Virus record (IMG/VR): IMGVR_UViG_3300033153_004077
Location: 1 to 45,394 of that record
DNA length: 45,394 nt
Reading direction: 5' to 3' (one strand)
DNA from: a virus
Below are positions 32,430 to 38,538 of the stretch, piece after piece (within the stretch, counting starts at the first letter, position 1; each line of letters opens with the position of its first letter). Position numbers and translations under genes: made by a program. The notes under the pieces are model-generated. The model worked only from the letters and a program-made list of their open reading frames with translations, was not told the DNA's origin and searched no databases.

Positions 32430-32492
32430 ATGATTAAGCGAATAATGCAGTGGATAAGGCGTATCTGGTGGCGAATAATTTATCCCCAATAA
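32430..32492 (+). CDS. Putative leaderless cationic peptide (20 aa)
   Basis: ATG at 32430 lies exactly 7 nt after the -10 box. The product MIKRIMQWIRRIWWRIIYPQ is rich in Arg, Lys, Trp and Ile, strongly amphipathic and net positive, like membrane-active or leader peptides. No SD is present. Translation is unproven. Confidence 0.45.
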   Translation: MIKRIMQWIRRIWWRIIYPQ

Positions 32493-32509
32493 ATAAATCC
32501 CAAAAGGTA

Positions 32510-32538
32510 TTGACACACCCCCCAATCCATGCTATGCT
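32510..32538 (+). promoter_or_regulatory. Sigma70 promoter with inverted repeat
   Basis: TTGACA (32510-32515), 17 bp, TATGCT (32533-32538). CCATGC (32527-32532) and GCATGG (32546-32551) form an inverted repeat around the -10 box, a possible operator. An ATG at 32548 opens a 14-aa frame that ends in the next gene. Confidence 0.75.
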
Positions 32539-32584
32539 ATCATCGGCATGGGGAATCACACAGACAATTTAACGGGAGGGCGAC

Positions 32585-32788
32585 ATGGATAAAGTCCCCA
32601 AGGCAATATCTGAGGGCGTCGTTACTATAATGGGACACCAAATGAAGGTCTATCAACTCGATGATGGTAGACGGGTGATCGAGCAAAATGACCTTGAGGA
32701 GTTTTTTAGAAAAATGGCAAGCGGAGAACTCACGGAAGAATTAGACCAGAATGAATTAAAAAAACTGTATCCGGGCCATGAATTATGA
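32585..32788 (+). CDS. Small hypothetical protein
   Basis: A 67-aa protein with SD GGGAGG. A beta hairpin (VVTIMGHQMKVYQLDDGRRV) is followed by an acidic helix with ELTEELDQNELKKL. Possibly a small regulator; no family is recognised. Confidence 0.7.
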   Translation: MDKVPKAISEGVVTIMGHQMKVYQLDDGRRVIEQNDLEEFFRKMASGELTEELDQNELKKLYPGHEL

Positions 32789-32802
32789 CACGGAATCCTT
32801 TG

Positions 32803-32858
32803 AAAGCAGATCAGCCTTGCGCTCTCATCCCCATGCTGACGTGGGGTTGGTCTGCTTT
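32803..32858 (+). other. Nested hairpin directly before a ribosome-binding site
   Basis: AAAGCAGA (32803-32810) pairs with TCTGCTTT (32851-32858). Inside, CCCCA and TGGGG pair around TGCTGACG. GAGGGGG follows at once. The region is open in frame with the next gene, but the structure favours an untranslated leader. Confidence 0.6.
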
Positions 32859-32873
32859 GAGGGGGTGCTGACG

Positions 32874-33185
32874 ATGATTGAACCACCAGCAACAACGCCG
32901 GACAATGATGGGGCTGATGACAAACCCGACATGAAAGAAGCCATTAAAGACGTTGCCATTGCCATTATTGTCATTGTCACCGTGATTTATTTTGTAATCA
33001 CGGCGGTAACGTTTTTCAGCCCGGAATTTAGCGCGCTGTGTGATAGCAAGCACGATATAGAAATGTGCGGCTACAGAGATTATCCCGCGTGTGACGAGAT
33101 TCGCCGCTGTGAGGACGTTACGCTATCAGACGTATTAAAACATCAAAAGGAATGGCTTGATACCACCGTTGCGAGGCTAAAATGA
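32874..33185 (+). CDS. Single-pass membrane protein
   Basis: A 103-aa protein. ATG 32874 chosen behind GAGGGGG. A Pro/Asp-rich N-terminus, one membrane helix (VAIAIIVIVTVIYFVITAVT) and a C-terminal domain with four Cys (CDSKHDIEMCGY, ACDEIRRC), possibly disulfide-bonded in the periplasm. Function unknown. Confidence 0.7.
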   Translation: MIEPPATTPDNDGADDKPDMKEAIKDVAIAIIVIVTVIYFVITAVTFFSPEFSALCDSKHDIEMCGYRDYPACDEIRRCEDVTLSDVLKHQKEWLDTTVARLK

Positions 33186-33292
33186 ATGACCATAAAAGCA
33201 CTGATGCGGTTGTAATGTTCGTAATCGCCGTGATCGCCGCTATCATCCTGATAGTAGGCGCAGCACTGGCGTATCATAAATATTTAATGTGA
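33182..33292 (+). CDS. Tiny membrane protein
   Basis: A 36-aa protein, ATGA overlap with the membrane protein before it. One helix (VVMFVIAVIAAIILIVGAAL). The two membrane genes are probably made together and may interact. Confidence 0.65.
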   Translation: MNDHKSTDAVVMFVIAVIAAIILIVGAALAYHKYLM

Positions 33293-33301
33293 GGGGGAAT
33301 T

Positions 33302-33934
33302 ATGGCAGAACACCGCTTTGGAAGTTGGGAAGAATATGAGTTTTGGCAAAAGCGCAGTGGGCATGAATGGAATCCTGGCGACACGATAAAGGTGGGCGGA
33401 AATGTTTTTATTCAAACAAGACAAGGGAGGTGTGACATGGAACCACGCAAGATGAATGTGCGGGAGATTTTGAAGCGGTGGGTTGATGATCCAGAATGCT
33501 GGTGGATTGATTCCCGCGAATCGGGCCATTTGTTTCAGATCATGGGCATACGCGTAAACAAGGACACCGACGGCATAGAGATTGCGACAAGGTTTTCGGA
33601 CGGAAGCGGCTCTTTCAGCCGGAGCGAGTTCATATTCTATTCCGGCCTCTACGCCGTCGATCCGCCCGCGCCGCCGAAGCCCAAGCTGTGCGATGCCACG
33701 CTTTCAAAGAAGGCCGCGCTGGAAGCGGCGTGCAGCCCGTACTGGCGCGAGAAGGTGGAAGAACTGTTCGGTGACAGGGATGAGATTCAGGTGTGGGCGG
33801 TGATAGGGCTGATGAACAGTATTGCACACGAACGCTCCAATGAGCTAAGATGCTGGATGGCCGACAACGCTCTGGTCCACTGTGTAGAATACGCGGACTT
33901 CATGCCAGAGGAACCCACCGGGAAGTCGATGTGA
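33302..33934 (+). CDS. Hypothetical protein with possible internal start
   Basis: A 210-aa protein with SD GAGGGGG. An in-frame ATG at 33437 has its own GGGAGG site, so a shorter 165-aa form is likely too. The region after it contains an ISSD-like fold (WWIDSRESGHLFQIMGIRV) and a C-terminal helical part. The family is not recognised. Confidence 0.7.
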   Translation: MAEHRFGSWEEYEFWQKRSGHEWNPGDTIKVGGNVFIQTRQGRCDMEPRKMNVREILKRWVDDPECWWIDSRESGHLFQIMGIRVNKDTDGIEIATRFSDGSGSFSRSEFIFYSGLYAVDPPAPPKPKLCDATLSKKAALEAACSPYWREKVEELFGDRDEIQVWAVIGLMNSIAHERSNELRCWMADNALVHCVEYADFMPEEPTGKSM

Positions 33935-33938
33935 TGAC

Positions 33939-34238
33939 ATGAAAAACCTATACCGACTGACTGACCAGAAATTGCTTGACCTGTATGATGCCGTGCTATT
34001 CAGGATGGAGGTTGGCTATTCCCTCGGCGAGTGTCCTGTGTGTTATAAATATTATTCAAGCCTATCCCGTGTTGAATGCCGAAAATGCCCCGCCGCGATC
34101 GTGAAGCGCGTTGGCGGTGAGACTATCTGCGGGCGCTGGTGTCGCTTTACGCACGAAGACAGGCCCGACCCCGACAATTTCCTAATCGAAATCGCATGGC
34201 CCATCGAGGCCGAACTCGCAATGAGGGGGTTGCTGTGA
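33939..34238 (+). CDS. Zinc-ribbon protein
   Basis: A 99-aa protein. A helical start is followed by CPVCYKYYSSLSRVECRKCP and two more Cys (CGRWC), consistent with one or two zinc sites. Overlaps the next gene by one base. Function unknown. Confidence 0.7.
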   Translation: MKNLYRLTDQKLLDLYDAVLFRMEVGYSLGECPVCYKYYSSLSRVECRKCPAAIVKRVGGETICGRWCRFTHEDRPDPDNFLIEIAWPIEAELAMRGLL

Positions 34239-34585
34239 TGATTAAATGTAGAAATTGTGACAAAGAATTTGAACCATGTTATCACCACAGGGTTTATTGT
34301 TCTAAGTCGTGTTATAAAAAGGGCAACAATGAACTTGCAAGGAAACATTGTCGGGAAGGCCGATATAAAGAGTACCAAAAATGGTATTACATAAATATCG
34401 CCAGACCAAAAATGGGATATAAATTTCCATATGGAGAGCGCGATAGCGTTTGGAGAGACCGCCGCGAGGCACTTATCCGATACCTTGAACGAGGATGGAC
34501 ATACGCTGAAATTGGAGTTGTTTATGATGTGTCCCGACAACGGATACATCAAATAGTTAAAAGATACAGTCTTTCAAATAAATAG
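34238..34585 (+). CDS. Zinc-ribbon plus sigma-4-like HTH protein
   Basis: A 115-aa protein. The N-terminal zinc ribbon has CRNC (4-7) and CSKSC (21-25). A basic middle follows, and the last about 34 residues (YLERGWTYAEIGVVYDVSRQ, then RIHQIVKRY) match the helix-turn-helix of sigma factor region 4 and related regulators. Start at the TGATG overlap with the previous gene. It is a good candidate for a phage transcription regulator and lies just before the promoter at 34588. Confidence 0.7.
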   Translation: MIKCRNCDKEFEPCYHHRVYCSKSCYKKGNNELARKHCREGRYKEYQKWYYINIARPKMGYKFPYGERDSVWRDRREALIRYLERGWTYAEIGVVYDVSRQRIHQIVKRYSLSNK

Positions 34586-34587
34586 AC

Positions 34588-34616
34588 TTGACATCCCGGA
34601 AGGATCGTGATATGAT
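34588..34616 (+). promoter_or_regulatory. Sigma70 promoter
   Basis: TTGACA (34588-34593), 17 bp, TATGAT (34611-34616). The ATG at 34623 is 7 nt after the -10 box. Drives the operon 34732-38324. Confidence 0.85.
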
Positions 34617-34622
34617 GATGGT

Positions 34623-34730
34623 ATGGGACGTACCAGAATCACAATACATTGTTTCAATGGCATGGCGGCGGCGTGTGGTACGTCCCAGTTCCCCTGTCCC
34701 GTCCTGTCATTGAAAGAAAGGATTGTGTGA
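34623..34730 (+). CDS. Putative leaderless leader ORF (35 aa)
   Basis: ATG at the predicted transcription start. The frame contains MGRTRITIHCFNGMAAACGT and stops 1 nt before the next gene's ATG, an arrangement suited to translational coupling. It coincides with a 12-bp stem. Translation is unproven. Confidence 0.45.
   Translation: MGRTRITIHCFNGMAAACGTSQFPCPVLSLKERIV
34624..34687 (+). promoter_or_regulatory. Structured 5' leader (12-bp closing stem)
   Basis: TGGGACGTACCA (34624-34635) pairs perfectly with TGGTACGTCCCA (34676-34687), enclosing 40 nt. This is the strongest of three operon leaders with this architecture. Confidence 0.65.
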
Positions 34731-34731
34731 T

Positions 34732-34911
34732 ATGCTTCTCGTATCAGAAACATTCAAAATTGGAAACACTTGTTACGAACGGTTTCACGATGGGGAATGG
34801 TATGAATGTGCGGGAGAGCCTTACGACGCGGACATTAAGGTTGAAGACGAGGACGCAATAGACGACCTCGAAGATATTTATCAGCAGCAGTGGTCGCGTG
34901 ATGAAAAATGA
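34732..34911 (+). CDS. Small acidic protein
   Basis: A 59-aa protein. ATG 34732 preferred; an in-frame TTG lies 9 nt upstream. A beta-rich start (LVSETFKIGNTCYERFHDGE) is followed by a very acidic C-terminus. Overlaps the replication gene by ATGA. Confidence 0.65.
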   Translation: MLLVSETFKIGNTCYERFHDGEWYECAGEPYDADIKVEDEDAIDDLEDIYQQQWSRDEK

Positions 34912-35750
34912 CCGGATACGTCAAGATACATCGAAAGATTCTTGAGTCCGCTGAGTGGAAATCGTTAAGTCCTGAAGGGTTTATGGTGATGATGACGATT
35001 TTACTGAACTGCAATTATGGGGAATCCGAAGCCTTGATTGAGGGACAGGTAAGGAAAATCCTGCCCGGACAGTGGCTGACGAGCCGGAAACGCATTTTAG
35101 AGACAATCGGAAAAAACCGCATCACAGATAAGAAAATCCGCACTTCTCTGAAAGTTTTAGAAACTACCGGATTTCTGGCCAACGAAGTGACCAAGGGTAA
35201 TCACCGAATTATTACAGTAAACAAATGGTTTTATTATCAGGGAAACAATCATGCGGCCAAGGAAAGGGCCAACGAAGGGCCAACGAAGGGCCAACGAAGG
35301 GCCAAATCAGAAGAAGGGAAAGAAGGGAAAGAAGGGAAAGAAAAAGATATATACAAAGAAATTTACGATTACTGGCAGGAAATGCCTGAACTTCACAAAC
35401 ATCGAGCCTTCAAGGGAACCATGATGGAAAGAATCATCAGGGTAATAAACGGCAGGATTGACGAAGGCCATAATGCCGAAGATATTCAGGGGGCTATCAA
35501 GAATTATAATGATGCTCTTGCTGATCCCGGAAATTTTTACACGTACAAGTGGACACTTGAGATATTTTTAGCCAGAAGTAACGGTTTCCCGGTCTTTGTG
35601 GACGGCATACCCGGCAAAAAAGAAGAACAGATAGACCCCGAACGTCCACCCGATACCCATCCTTGGAATTACAAGAGCCTAAACCCCGACAAACTTGACA
35701 AAACACAATGGATAGATGCACATCCTGAATGGTTGGAGGCGCATAAATGA
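34908..35750 (+). CDS. Replication initiator / helicase-loader-like protein
   Basis: A 280-aa protein. The N-terminal winged-helix domain (YVKIHRKILESAEWKSLSPE; QWLTSRKRILETIG; IRTSLKVLETTGFL) is typical of phage replisome organiser proteins. A Lys/Glu-rich linker (about 117-150) follows, and a C-terminal domain (RVINGRIDEGHNAEDIQGAI; FYTYKWTLEIFLARSNGF) resembles the conserved phage C-terminal/DnaD-like domain. It would bind the origin and recruit the host helicase. No phage polymerase or helicase was found, which fits reliance on the host. Confidence 0.8.
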   Translation: MTGYVKIHRKILESAEWKSLSPEGFMVMMTILLNCNYGESEALIEGQVRKILPGQWLTSRKRILETIGKNRITDKKIRTSLKVLETTGFLANEVTKGNHRIITVNKWFYYQGNNHAAKERANEGPTKGQRRAKSEEGKEGKEGKEKDIYKEIYDYWQEMPELHKHRAFKGTMMERIIRVINGRIDEGHNAEDIQGAIKNYNDALADPGNFYTYKWTLEIFLARSNGFPVFVDGIPGKKEEQIDPERPPDTHPWNYKSLNPDKLDKTQWIDAHPEWLEAHK

Positions 35751-36370
35751 AAGTCCTTGTTGCGTGCGAATTCAGCGGGATTGTTCGTGATGCTTTCGCG
35801 GCGCGTGGACACGACGCCTGGAGTTGTGACCTGTTGCCGACCGAAAGACCAGGCAATCATATTCAGGGCGACGTTCTTGAAATACTTGACGATGGTTGGG
35901 ATTTGATGATAGCACATCCGCCATGTACTCATCTTTCATTGTCTGGAGCGCGTTGGTTCAAAGAAAAACGCGCTGATGGTAGGCAAAAAAACGCGATTGG
36001 CTTTTTTATGAAATTTATAAACGCGCCAATAGAAAAAATATGCGTTGAGAATCCCATGAATATCATGGGAAAAATTCATAGAAAACCAAGCCAAATTATA
36101 CAGCCTTATTATTTCGGAGAAGAAGCGCAAAAAACGACATGGCTTTGGTTAAAAAATCTTCCGCAATTAATACACGTAGAAAAAGACGATCTTTTTGACA
36201 AAAAAACTCACTCCGCTAAGGGTGAATTTTATATACCCCCGAACGGCAAAAAGATGCCAGCTTGGTATGCCGCAGCGGGAAGATTAAGCAAAGAAGCTCG
36301 GAGCGCGGTACGGAGCCGTACTTTTCAGGGCATTGCCGATGCGATGGCCGACCAGTGGGGGAATCAATGA
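35747..36370 (+). CDS. C5-cytosine DNA methyltransferase-like protein, short form
   Basis: A 207-aa protein. SAM-site motif I lies at about 7-29 (CEFSGIVRDAFAARGHDAW). The catalytic AHPPCTHL with Cys60 and an ENPMN motif (about 101-105) are present. The C-terminal RSRTFQGIADAMADQW matches the last conserved helix. It is much shorter than typical C5 enzymes and lacks a clear target-recognition domain; such short forms are common in phages. It probably methylates phage DNA against restriction. No partner endonuclease is present. Confidence 0.75.
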   Translation: MKVLVACEFSGIVRDAFAARGHDAWSCDLLPTERPGNHIQGDVLEILDDGWDLMIAHPPCTHLSLSGARWFKEKRADGRQKNAIGFFMKFINAPIEKICVENPMNIMGKIHRKPSQIIQPYYFGEEAQKTTWLWLKNLPQLIHVEKDDLFDKKTHSAKGEFYIPPNGKKMPAWYAAAGRLSKEARSAVRSRTFQGIADAMADQWGNQ

Positions 36371-36945
36371 CAAACATTGCAACGCTCGAACGAGAGGTAC
36401 GGAGGATAAAGCGTAACTTCGTGGACAACATGGAACGGGCACAGGAGCGCGGCATGGTGCCGGATTTCAAGTGTGATTACTGCTCGGATAGTGGGCATAT
36501 TCACGCCGCATGGGTTGATGGTCGCCGCAAGTCTGTATTCCCGCGTGTGATCCATGTCCGCGTTTCGATGTGCAATTACTGTGACGCATGGAAAGCCGCA
36601 TGGCAAAGCTGGTTTATATGCCGTGACATGAAATGTGTTGACCGCAATGGATTCCGCTCTGAATTAAACATTGGTACGATGATGTGCAAAAACACGAAAT
36701 GCAAGGTGGCCGGGGCGCAGGGCCGCCACACGCGGTTTTTTAATGAGGTTCACCCGACATTCGAGGAGCGGGAGATGTCCCTGTTGCTTGTTCCGTATCA
36801 TGGCGGGGTTCTGAAAGAGGATGGAAATATCGTGATAAAGAATTTCGAGAGCGGGGACGAAACACATGTGATACACGTTTCAGAGATAGATGAAAATAAT
36901 CCAATGATTCCACGAACGCTCCGGGCACTAAAGGGGACGATATGA
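36367..36945 (+). CDS. Cys-rich hypothetical protein
   Basis: A 192-aa protein starting at the ATGA overlap. A coiled N-terminus is followed by CDYC, CNYC and later CRDMKC and CKNTKC pairs, enough for two zinc sites. The C-terminal third is beta-rich. Family unknown. Confidence 0.65.
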   Translation: MTNIATLEREVRRIKRNFVDNMERAQERGMVPDFKCDYCSDSGHIHAAWVDGRRKSVFPRVIHVRVSMCNYCDAWKAAWQSWFICRDMKCVDRNGFRSELNIGTMMCKNTKCKVAGAQGRHTRFFNEVHPTFEEREMSLLLVPYHGGVLKEDGNIVIKNFESGDETHVIHVSEIDENNPMIPRTLRALKGTI

Positions 36946-37301
36946 ATAGAGACAGAATAGCAGAACTTGAAAAATTTAAGAAAAAGTTTAACCAAGTTAT
37001 TATAGCCGCTGAACAAGACCAGTGTGACGTGATGGCCGAGGGTGAGATAATTGCGGACTACCGCCGCTTGCTTGATCGCGTCGCGGTACTGGAAGCGGCA
37101 CTAAAGCTGGCGTGTGAGTGGCAGCACGGCGACTGTCCGCTGGATGGTAGAGGTTTGCCATTACCGGATTCGTGCGAACCGCGCGGTGCCGAGGCTGACC
37201 CCGGCGAGTTTACCTGTAAGGCTACGCGGGATCGTGACTGGTCGTGTATAGCTGAAGATTATATCAAACAAGCAGAACGGGAGGAACCCGATGCCGGTTA
37301 A
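36942..37301 (+). CDS. Coiled-coil hypothetical protein
   Basis: A 119-aa protein. Helical N-terminal two thirds (RIAELEKFKKKFNQVIIAAE; YRRLLDRVAVLEAALKLACE), then a Cys-containing tail. ATGA overlap upstream. Function unknown. Confidence 0.65.
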   Translation: MNRDRIAELEKFKKKFNQVIIAAEQDQCDVMAEGEIIADYRRLLDRVAVLEAALKLACEWQHGDCPLDGRGLPLPDSCEPRGAEADPGEFTCKATRDRDWSCIAEDYIKQAEREEPDAG

Positions 37302-37479
37302 GCACCGATGTTCATACTGCGGCACGATGTATGAAGCGATACCATGCGCGAACTCGCGCACGTGGGATGGGCGCTTGCACCAATTCCGATACTGGTGTGG
37401 TCGATGTGAGCGCGATGAAGGCGACCGATATGGTCTTGATAGTGTTTTTAATCGCGAGAAGGGCGGTGATGCCCACTAA
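37291..37479 (+). CDS. Small zinc-ribbon protein
   Basis: A 62-aa protein. CSYCGTMYEAIPCANSR and CGRC form a zinc ribbon. Overlaps the previous gene by 11 nt. Function unknown. Confidence 0.65.
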   Translation: MPVKHRCSYCGTMYEAIPCANSRTWDGRLHQFRYWCGRCERDEGDRYGLDSVFNREKGGDAH

Positions 37480-37600
37480 AACAGCAACAACCCAAGTTTG
37501 GTGGTTAGTATGGAGCGGTCATGTCGAGGCCGCTCCGAACGGTGGGGCGGAATGGTTTCTATCCAATGTTGATCTGCCACGGAAAGTGTCAACTGCGTAG
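37469..37600 (+). CDS. Doubtful small ORF over a structured region
   Basis: A 43-aa frame starting PTKTATTQVWWLVWSGHVEA. It overlaps the previous stop and has a weak GGGCGG site. It runs through a perfect hairpin (37512-37536) and a region better explained as RNA, so coding is doubtful. Confidence 0.3.
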   Translation: MPTKTATTQVWWLVWSGHVEAAPNGGAEWFLSNVDLPRKVSTA

Positions 37601-37722
37601 GTTCCGAACCGAAGGTGAAATGGCACAGCCGGAACTGAGTACTGTTGGCCCTGAGAGCTTAGCGGCTTTCGGGGTGTCGGCGGGAAGAAAAAGGCAGCGG
37701 GGTTCGATTCCCCAACCCACCA
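37500..37722 (+). ncRNA. Candidate structured RNA with tRNA-like T arm and acceptor
   Basis: At the 3' end, GGGG/CCCC with the 7-nt loop TTCGATT (37699-37713) forms a T arm, followed by ACCCACC, like the top half of a tRNA. GGTGGTT (37500-37506) can pair 6 of 7 with it; GGTGGGG at 37541 is an alternative partner. Between lie a 7-bp hairpin (37512-37518 with 37530-37536) and a 10-bp hairpin (37649-37658 with 37665-37674). No tmRNA tag frame or anticodon arm was found. An AAGGAGG site follows directly. Confidence 0.45.
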
Positions 37723-37736
37723 TAAGGAGGAACGAT

Positions 37737-38324
37737 ATGAACGACAAGCAGATTGATGATTTGTTGCGGGAGATAGACGATGAAATATCATACTACAGGG
37801 CGTATAAACACTTCGGCGCGTTTCATCGCTCAATAAGAAGGCTGGCCGAGGTAGCGAGTGCCCGTTTCCCCGTCCTCGCGCTCATCATCCTTGAGCAGCG
37901 GGCGGAGATCAAGCGGCTGACAGCCGACGCGATCAAAAATTCGGAATGGGTGTCCGCGCACGCAGACACGATGGTCGCTATCGAAAAGAGAGCGGTTGGC
38001 TATGTGGCGAGCGTCGAGCAGATACTGGCTGACAACGCCGACCTCCGCGCCGAGGTAGCCAGCGAGACACAGTGGGCGTCTCACTATCACGGACAGGCCG
38101 AGGGGTTACAGGCCGACGTTGAGCGGTTGGAGAAAGAGAACGCGTCACAACAACAGCGTCTCGAATGCTACGAGCAAGAGAAGCAGATATATGAGCGAAC
38201 CATGCTGGCAAAGGCCCGCATCATCGAGCGGATAGAGGAAACGCACCACATACTCGGCACCTGTTCTGGCGAACGGTATTTTTTAGGGCACGACATCATC
38301 GACATTATCAACGATGAACTGTAA
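37737..38324 (+). CDS. Long coiled-coil protein
   Basis: A 195-aa protein. ATG 37737 chosen for its strong AAGGAGG site, although the frame is open upstream. Mostly coiled coil (LRAEVASETQWASHYHGQAE; LQADVERLEKENASQQQRLE). Such proteins are frequent in phage early operons; role unknown. Last gene before the late promoter. Confidence 0.7.
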   Translation: MNDKQIDDLLREIDDEISYYRAYKHFGAFHRSIRRLAEVASARFPVLALIILEQRAEIKRLTADAIKNSEWVSAHADTMVAIEKRAVGYVASVEQILADNADLRAEVASETQWASHYHGQAEGLQADVERLEKENASQQQRLECYEQEKQIYERTMLAKARIIERIEETHHILGTCSGERYFLGHDIIDIINDEL

Positions 38325-38395
38325 CATATCCACGACAGTGTAACGCCACATTAACACCCACGTTCAACCAATTTAACTTTTCTTCAATTACCCCC

Positions 38396-38424
38396 TTGAC
38401 AGCATTGCACTTAATGTGCATGAT
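38396..38424 (+). promoter_or_regulatory. Late-operon sigma70-like promoter
   Basis: TTGACA (38396-38401), 17 bp, CATGAT (38419-38424). The -10 region contains TGTGCATGAT, a word shared with the divergent promoter pair at 32395-32423. The ATG at 38431 is 7 nt after the -10 box. It is the only clear promoter I see before the packaging and structural genes. Confidence 0.75.
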
Positions 38425-38430
38425 GGTGGC

Positions 38431-38538
38431 ATGAGCAATGCGTGTAACCGCTTACACACAAAATGTTTGTGCGACTGTTTTACCACACCCCCCGATAAAA
38501 CATATCAGAGAAAAGGAAGTGTCACATGGCCAGAATGA
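38431..38538 (+). CDS. Putative leaderless leader ORF (35 aa)
   Basis: ATG at the predicted transcription start. The Cys-rich frame (MSNACNRLHTKCLCDCFTTP) ends within the next gene. The same DNA forms two small hairpins, GTGTAA/TTACAC (38442-38457) and CACAAA/TTTGTG (38457-38471). Translation is unproven. Confidence 0.4.
   Translation: MSNACNRLHTKCLCDCFTTPPDKTYQRKGSVTWPE

Noticed and set aside
37500-37722. tmRNA
   Set aside because: The 3' end is tmRNA-like, but the length is short and I found no tag reading frame ending in Ala-Ala, so I call it only a structured RNA candidate.
37521-37736. N-terminal extension of the coiled-coil gene at 37737
   Set aside because: The frame is open, but the strong AAGGAGG site before 37737 and the RNA-like structure upstream favour the later start.
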